Source of the DNA: JAVBMB01 sp031552995
Lineage (GTDB): Bacteria > Bacillota > Clostridia > Oscillospirales > Butyricicoccaceae
NCBI GenBank assembly: GCA_031552995.1
Contig: JAVBMB010000030.1
Location: 1 to 5,535, forward strand
Direction of reading: 5' to 3'
DNA length: 5,535 bases
This document shows, piece by piece, positions 1 through 3,006 of this stretch; within the stretch, counting starts at the first letter, position 1, and each line of letters opens with the position of its first letter. Under the pieces are notes generated by a model. That model saw only the letters and a program-made list of their open reading frames with translations. It did not search any database and was not told where the DNA came from. The position numbers and the translations under genes are program-made.

Positions 1-1
1 C

Positions 2-760
2 GGCAAGGCAACAGTGTTCAAATGCCGTGTAAACGAGGTCAAAACGACCGAAAAGCCCGAGCTTGATGATGAGTTCGCCAAGGACGTCTCGGAGTTTGAC
101 ACATTTGCCGACTTCCGCGCCGACATCGAAAACAAGCTGCTCGAAAACCGCAAGGCTTCCGCGAACGCCGACTTTGAAGAGGCGCTGATGGATAAGCTGA
201 TTGAAGGCTTTGCCACCGAGCTTCCGCGCGTAATGATAGAGAAGCAGCTCGACCGCGTCGTCGACGACTTTAACTATCGTCTCAGCATGCAGGGCATGAA
301 CCTCGAAACCTATCTGCAAATGAATCAGATGGATATGTCGTCTTTCCGCCGCCTGTTTGAAGAGCAGGCCACCCGCCAGGTCAAGATTCGCCTGTCGCTT
401 GAGAAGATTGCCGAGCTCGAAAACCTCACCGTCAGTGATGAGGAGCTTGACGCCGAGGTCAAAAAACTTGCCGAAGACAACAAGCTCACAGAAGAGCGCG
501 TCAAAGAGCTGCTAAGCATGGTGTCGCTGCGGCGCGACCTCGCAGTTCAAAAATCCGTCGCGCTGATTCGTGAAACAGCGGTGGCAACCGCTGTCAAGGA
601 AGAAAAGCCCGCCAAGGCGAAGAAAGCGGCAAAAAAGGACGATGAAAAGGCCGAAAAGCCTGCTAAAGCCGCCAAGAAGCCCGCGGACGAGAGTGACGCC
701 GAAGCGAAGCCCGCCCGCAAAAAAGCAACAAAAAAACCTGCCGAAGGTGACGCGGAATAA
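2..760 (+). CDS. tig: Trigger factor, C-terminal part (5'-truncated by the window)
   Basis: Trigger factor is the ribosome-bound chaperone that shields nascent chains at the exit tunnel. The frame is open from the first full codon at base 2, and its first residues (GKATVFKCRVNEVK) match the end of the FKBP-like prolyl isomerase domain, so the real start lies upstream and the in-frame GTG at 14 is not a start. The ribosome-binding N-terminal domain and almost all of the isomerase domain are missing. From about base 70 to 590 comes the helical C-terminal chaperone domain, with typical stretches such as FEEALMDKLIEG, ELPRVMIEKQLDR and FEEQATRQVKIRLSLEKIA. The last 54 residues are a Lys/Ala/Pro-rich tail, not part of the core fold. 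The gene ends with tandem stops (TAATAA, 758-763). It lies upstream of clpP, as in many bacteria. The identification is secure; the tail's function is unknown. Confidence 0.96.
   Translation, partial: GKATVFKCRVNEVKTTEKPELDDEFAKDVSEFDTFADFRADIENKLLENRKASANADFEEALMDKLIEGFATELPRVMIEKQLDRVVDDFNYRLSMQGMNLETYLQMNQMDMSSFRRLFEEQATRQVKIRLSLEKIAELENLTVSDEELDAEVKKLAEDNKLTEERVKELLSMVSLRRDLAVQKSVALIRETAVATAVKEEKPAKAKKAAKKDDEKAEKPAKAAKKPADESDAEAKPARKKATKKPAEGDAE
596..757 (+). repeat. Lys/Ala/Pro-rich low-complexity tail of trigger factor, with imperfect repeats
   Basis: This is the coding segment for the last 54 residues of trigger factor. By my count 17 are Lys and 15 Ala, with Pro and acidic residues between them. 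An EKPAKA-type unit recurs three times: EKPAKA at 602-619, EKPAKA at 653-670 and AKPARK at 704-721, each followed by a KK-rich spacer. The composition resembles histone H1-like tails and is probably disordered. From general knowledge, similar basic tails occur on trigger factors of some Clostridia. A role in binding rRNA, nucleic acid or ribosomes is only inference. Confidence 0.85.
631..637 (+). other. Candidate -1 slippery heptamer A_AAA_AAG in tig
   Basis: In the tig frame the codons are GCA AAA AAG, so the heptamer is in the X_XXY_YYZ phase and identical to the slippery site of E. coli dnaX. A -1 slip would read GGA CGA TGA and stop at 643-645, removing about the last 40 residues of the tail. 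Supporting signals are weak: a 4-bp stem (AGGC 648-651 with GCCT 658-661) ten bases downstream, and no good Shine-Dalgarno-like stimulator at the dnaX distance. A second in-phase A_AAA_AAA lies at 730-736. This is a candidate only; lysine-rich coding sequence makes such runs likely by chance. Confidence 0.25.
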
Positions 761-773
761 TAATGCCGTGCGC

Positions 774-805
774 CGGTGTGCCGGACGGTCCGGATGGTAA
801 CACCG
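774..805 (+). other. Nested hairpin downstream of tig, no U-tract
   Basis: The outer stem is CGGTGT (774-779) with ACACCG (800-805). The inner stem is CCGGA (781-785) with TCCGG (789-793), closed by a CGG loop. The bulges are unequal (1 and 6 bases). It starts 13 bases after the tig stop. The bases after it are GC-rich, with no T-run, so it is not a standard intrinsic terminator. It may be an mRNA 3'-end-stabilising structure or a weak attenuator, with tig and clpP partly co-transcribed. Confidence 0.35.
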
Positions 806-822
806 CGCGCCGATATCCGTTT

Positions 823-841
823 CGCGCAGTTAAAATGCGCG
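823..841. promoter_or_regulatory. GC-rich dyad upstream of the clpP promoter
   Basis: CGCGCA (823-828) and TGCGCG (836-841) form a perfect 6-bp inverted repeat with a 7-base spacer, ending 14 bases before the putative -35 box. Its left arm lies within TTTCGCGCA (820-828), which recurs exactly at 915-923 inside a second 6-7-6 dyad. No T-run follows, so a terminator is unlikely. It may be a protein-binding site; the regulator is unknown. Confidence 0.3.
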
Positions 842-855
842 TTCAAGCACGCAAA

Positions 856-884
856 TTGCTGACGATTTGGCGCATGCATATTAT
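856..884 (+). promoter_or_regulatory. Probable sigma-A promoter of clpP(X)
   Basis: A -35-like TTGCTG (856-861) is followed by a 17-base spacer and a -10-like TATTAT (879-884, five of six consensus bases). A start near base 891 would give a leader of about 70 bases before the clpP ATG. The -35 is weak (TTG only). An alternative is the perfect TATAAT at 938-943, but it lacks a good -35 and would start transcription around the Shine-Dalgarno itself, so I rank it lower. No CIRCE dyad and no CtsR heptamer repeat is visible here. Confidence 0.45.
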
Positions 885-895
885 GTACAAATCCG

Positions 896-922
896 CAGCT
901 CCCGCGCGAGCTGTTTTCGCGC
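896..922 (+). promoter_or_regulatory. Two overlapping, mutually exclusive hairpins in the clpP leader
   Basis: Hairpin A is CAGCTC (896-901) with GAGCTG (908-913), loop of 6. Hairpin B is GCGCGA (904-909) with TCGCGC (917-922), loop of 7. They share bases 908-909 and the arms interleave, so only one can form at a time. They sit directly after the predicted start site (about 891). Neither masks the Shine-Dalgarno (944-951). Whether they act in RNA or as DNA sites for a protein cannot be told from sequence. Confidence 0.35.
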
Positions 923-943
923 AAAACCTGTCGAATATATAAT

Positions 944-951
944 GAGAGGGG
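944..951 (+). promoter_or_regulatory. Ribosome binding site of clpP
   Basis: GAGAGGGG lies nine bases upstream of the ATG at 961 and supports that start. The protein then begins MPYIPMVVEQTNRGER, which aligns with the usual N-terminus of short, non-processed Gram-positive ClpP. Confidence 0.75.
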
Positions 952-960
952 ACACGAAAA

Positions 961-1542
961 ATGCCATATATTCCGATGGTAGTAGAACAGACAAACAGGG
1001 GAGAGCGTTCATTTGATATTTTTTCCCGTCTGCTTAACGACCGCATTGTCATCCTTAGTGACGAAGTCAACGACACAACAGCAAGCCTTATAGTCGCGCA
1101 GATGCTGTATTTGGAAGGTCAGGACCCGGATAAGGATATACACTTTTACATCAACAGCCCGGGCGGCTCAATTTCGGCCGGACTTGCGATATTCGACACC
1201 ATGCAGTATATCAAATGTGATGTCGAGACAATCTGTATGGGCATGGCTGCCAGCATGGGCGCGTTTTTGCTCTGCACCGGCGCGCCGGGCAAGCGCCTTG
1301 CGCTTCCCAACAGCGAGATAGTTATCCACCAGCCGCTTGGCGGCACACGCGGTCAGGCAAGCGATATAAAAATCCACGCCGACCACATTATTAGGACGCG
1401 TGAAAAGCTCAACCGCATAATGAGCGAGCGCACCGGGCAGCCTATTGAGCGCGTCACAATCGACACCGACCGCGATAATTTCATGTCTGCCGAGCAAGCG
1501 CGTGAATACGGCCTCATCGACAAGGTCATCGAAAAGCGTTAA
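961..1542 (+). CDS. clpP: ATP-dependent Clp protease, proteolytic subunit ClpP
   Basis: ClpP is a cytoplasmic serine peptidase (family S14) that forms a barrel of two seven-membered rings and cuts polypeptides threaded in by ClpX or related AAA+ unfoldases. The protein has 193 residues, the usual length. The catalytic triad is Ser98 (in GMAASMGA), His123 (in NSEIVIHQP) and Asp172 (in DTDRDNF). The oxyanion-loop motif NSPGGS (65-70), the MGAFLL helix start and the QPLGG-RGQASD handle region are all typical. The N-terminus IPMVVEQTNRGER matches the axial-loop segment of active ClpPs, with no long propeptide. clpX follows 26 bases after the stop with no terminator between, which marks a clpPX operon and makes ClpX the partner. 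A probable promoter lies at 856-884. The enzyme looks fully active; the identification is essentially certain. Confidence 0.98.
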   Translation: MPYIPMVVEQTNRGERSFDIFSRLLNDRIVILSDEVNDTTASLIVAQMLYLEGQDPDKDIHFYINSPGGSISAGLAIFDTMQYIKCDVETICMGMAASMGAFLLCTGAPGKRLALPNSEIVIHQPLGGTRGQASDIKIHADHIIRTREKLNRIMSERTGQPIERVTIDTDRDNFMSAEQAREYGLIDKVIEKR

Positions 1543-1543
1543 A

Positions 1544-1563
1544 CTAATTCCCCAATTAGGAGA
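1544..1563 (+). promoter_or_regulatory. clpX ribosome binding site with overlapping small hairpin
   Basis: AGGAGA (1558-1563) is the Shine-Dalgarno, five bases before the clpX ATG at 1569. CTAATT (1544-1549) and AATTAG (1554-1559) form a perfect 6-bp stem with a CCCC loop whose 3' arm takes in the first two bases of the Shine-Dalgarno. An alternative fold pairs ATTC and CC (1547-1553) with GG and GAAT (1559-1565), masking it more directly. The stems are weak and AT-rich, so they would melt easily. The ribosome binding site is clear; the hairpin's role is a guess. Confidence 0.6.
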
Positions 1564-1568
1564 ATCAT

Positions 1569-2825
1569 ATGCCAAACGACAAGCGGGACGTAAAATGCAG
1601 CTTCTGCGGACGCAGCCAGAACGAGGTCAAGCGTATTATCGCCGGCCCCGGCGCATACATCTGCAACGAATGTGTTGAGGTGTGCGCAGACCTTCTGCTG
1701 GACGAGCAGGACAGGGACGACACTGCCGAACAGTTCGGCATACCCGACGAGCTGCCTACCCCGGCCGAGATGAAAGCGATGCTTGATGAGTACGTCATCG
1801 GGCAGGACAGGGCAAAGGTCGCCCTGTCGGTCGCGGTCTACAATCACTATAAACGAATCAGGCACAAGGAGTCAGCCGACGACATTGAGATTCAAAAAAG
1901 CAACATCCTGCTGCTCGGCCCGACAGGCTGCGGCAAGACATTTTTGGCTCAGACGCTCGCGCGCCTGTTGCGGGTGCCCTTTGCCATTGCCGATGCCACT
2001 ACGCTCACCGAAGCCGGCTATGTCGGCGAGGATGTCGAAAACATCCTGCTGCGCCTTATTCAGGCGGCCGATTACGATGTCGAACTCGCGCAAAGCGGCA
2101 TTATATACATCGACGAGCTTGATAAAATAGCACGGAAGAGCGAAAATCCGTCCATTACGCGTGATGTTTCAGGCGAGGGCGTGCAGCAGGCGCTGCTCAA
2201 AATCCTCGAGGGCACTACGGCAAATGTTCCGCCGCAAGGCGGGCGCAAGCATCCGCAGCAGGAGTTTATTCAGATAGACACAACAAACATCCTGTTCATC
2301 TGCGGCGGCGCGTTCGACGGAATCGAGAAGATAATTGAAAAGCGCACCGGTAAGCAGGGCCTTGGGTTCGGCGCCGCGATTACCGCAAAGAAGGACTATG
2401 ACAAGAGTGGCGTCCTGCGCCGGGTAGAGCCTCATGACGTGCTGAAGTACGGAATTATTCCCGAGCTTGTCGGTCGCCTGCCTGTGCTTGTCACGCTCGA
2501 CTCGCTTGACAAGGATACGCTTGTCACCGTGCTGTCCCAGCCGAAAAACGCGCTGACAAAGCAGTACGCCAAGCTGTTCGAATACGACGGCGTCGAGCTG
2601 GAGTTCGAGCCGGCCGCCCTTCGCTCCATAGCCGAGAGGACGATTGAGCGCGATACCGGCGCGCGCGGACTGCGCTCTGTTATCGAGGGGATTATGACCG
2701 ATATCATGTTCGACGTCCCGTCGGACAAGACAATATGCAAAGTCGTGATAACCGAAGACTGCGTCAGGAACGGCACGACGCCGCGCATTATATACGCCGG
2801 CAAAAAAGAAAAGGGTATCAGCTGA
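1569..2825 (+). CDS. clpX: ATP-dependent Clp protease, ATP-binding unfoldase subunit ClpX
   Basis: ClpX is the hexameric AAA+ unfoldase that recognises substrates, unfolds them with ATP and translocates them into ClpP. The 418-residue protein has the full family layout. The N-terminal C4 zinc-binding domain has Cys10, Cys13, Cys32 and Cys35. Walker A is GPTGCGKT (117-124), and the pore-1 loop is GYVGED (150-155). Walker B is IIYIDELDK (178-186), with catalytic Glu183. The pore-2 loop is near SGEGVQQ (201-207), and the RKH loop is at 226-228. The ClpP-docking tripeptide is LGF (265-267). The arginine finger lies in PELVGRLPV (Arg303), and sensor 2 is GARGLR (Arg366). The docking tripeptide fits pairing with the adjacent ClpP. 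The C-terminus is short and lysine-rich. A strong terminator begins 20 bases after the stop and closes the operon. Nothing is missing. Confidence 0.98.
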   Translation: MPNDKRDVKCSFCGRSQNEVKRIIAGPGAYICNECVEVCADLLLDEQDRDDTAEQFGIPDELPTPAEMKAMLDEYVIGQDRAKVALSVAVYNHYKRIRHKESADDIEIQKSNILLLGPTGCGKTFLAQTLARLLRVPFAIADATTLTEAGYVGEDVENILLRLIQAADYDVELAQSGIIYIDELDKIARKSENPSITRDVSGEGVQQALLKILEGTTANVPPQGGRKHPQQEFIQIDTTNILFICGGAFDGIEKIIEKRTGKQGLGFGAAITAKKDYDKSGVLRRVEPHDVLKYGIIPELVGRLPVLVTLDSLDKDTLVTVLSQPKNALTKQYAKLFEYDGVELEFEPAALRSIAERTIERDTGARGLRSVIEGIMTDIMFDVPSDKTICKVVITEDCVRNGTTPRIIYAGKKEKGIS

Positions 2826-2844
2826 CATACAGGCCACAAATGAT

Positions 2845-2881
2845 AAATCCGCTCCGCGGCGCGCGCCGCGGAGCGGATTTT
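2845..2881 (+). terminator. Strong intrinsic terminator after clpX (perfect 36-bp palindrome)
   Basis: Bases 2845-2880 are a perfect palindrome with 18-base arms. As RNA it gives a 16-bp stem (2845-2860 with 2865-2880) and a GCGC loop, with a very GC-rich core. The 3' side ends GGATTTTA, so the U-tract is short and partly inside the stem. It begins 20 bases after the clpX stop. Because the flanks are A-rich on one side and T-rich on the other, it could work in both directions. It insulates lon from clpPX, which fits lon having its own promoter. Confidence 0.85.
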
Positions 2882-2914
2882 ACTGAGACGCCGGAAAAAT
2901 CCGTCAAATCCGGT

Positions 2915-2930
2915 ATATTTGTTCAAATAT
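2915..2930. promoter_or_regulatory. Operator-like dyad upstream of the lon -35 box
   Basis: ATATTTG (2915-2921) and CAAATAT (2924-2930) are perfect 7-bp inverted arms around a TT centre, ending seven bases before the -35 box of lon. No T-run or GC-rich stem is present, so a DNA site for a dimeric regulator is more likely than an RNA structure. It does not match CIRCE (GAGTGCTAA half-sites) or the CtsR GGTCAAA tandem repeat. The regulator is unknown. Confidence 0.4.
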
Positions 2931-2937
2931 GTAAGCC

Positions 2938-2966
2938 TTGAAAAAACCCACGTCATGCTGTATAAT
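2938..2966 (+). promoter_or_regulatory. Sigma-A promoter of lon
   Basis: TTGAAA (2938-2943) and a perfect TATAAT (2961-2966) are separated by exactly 17 bases. That is eleven of twelve consensus bases at optimal spacing. Transcription should start near 2973, giving a leader of about 34 bases before the lon ATG. It lies 56 bases downstream of the clpX terminator, so lon, and probably ysxC, form a separate unit with vegetative expression, perhaps modulated by the adjoining dyads. Confidence 0.85.
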
Positions 2967-2985
2967 TAATAATTGGATAATTATC
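2962..2985. repeat. AT-rich repeats and palindrome over the lon transcription start
   Basis: ATAATT occurs three times (2962-2967, 2969-2974, 2977-2982); the first copy overlaps the -10 box. GATAATTATC (2976-2985) is a perfect 10-bp palindrome, and ATAATT (2969-2974) with AATTAT (2979-2984) is a further dyad. Placement over the start site is where a repressor would act. The GATAAT hexamer recalls the half-site of Fur-family boxes, but the full consensus is not met. It could also be simple AT-richness of a promoter. Confidence 0.3.
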
Positions 2986-2995
2986 ACGCTTTAGC

Positions 2996-3001
2996 GGGAG
3001 G
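2996..3001 (+). promoter_or_regulatory. Ribosome binding site of lon
   Basis: GGGAGG lies five bases before the ATG at 3007, close to the ideal Shine-Dalgarno sequence and spacing, and fixes the start. The next in-frame Met (residue 19, within ILAMRG) falls inside the conserved N-domain and is not a plausible start. Confidence 0.85.
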
Positions 3002-3006
3002 CAACA

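Noticed and set aside
14..16. GTG as a start codon of a short tig
   Set aside because: Residues coded before it continue the conserved end of the FKBP-like domain, so the gene is simply cut by the window edge.
570..800. Very basic open frame in another + frame over the tig tail
   Set aside because: It is the +1 reading of the repetitive Lys/Ala tail; the Arg/Pro/Lys richness follows from the base composition and there is no start signal.
774..805. Intrinsic terminator after tig
   Set aside because: The nested hairpin is present, but no T-run follows and the stem is interrupted, so I list it as a hairpin only.
938..943. Perfect TATAAT just before clpP
   Set aside because: No acceptable -35 box at 16-18 bases, and a start near 950 would remove most of the Shine-Dalgarno. 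Kept only as a weak alternative promoter.
2802..2808. A6G run near the end of clpX as a second frameshift site
   Set aside because: The codons are AAA AAA GAA, so the heptamer is out of phase for -1 slippage, and it is within eight codons of the stop.
2169..2837. Minus-strand open frame opposite the 3' half of clpX
   Set aside because: Shadow of clpX. It begins in the clpX-lon gap without a visible promoter or ribosome binding site and resembles no known family.
2902..2927. CtsR-like heptamers CGTCAAA and GTTCAAA before lon
   Set aside because: The CtsR box needs two GGTCAAA units three bases apart. These are twelve bases apart and each has mismatches; the second is better explained as an arm of the 2915-2930 dyad.
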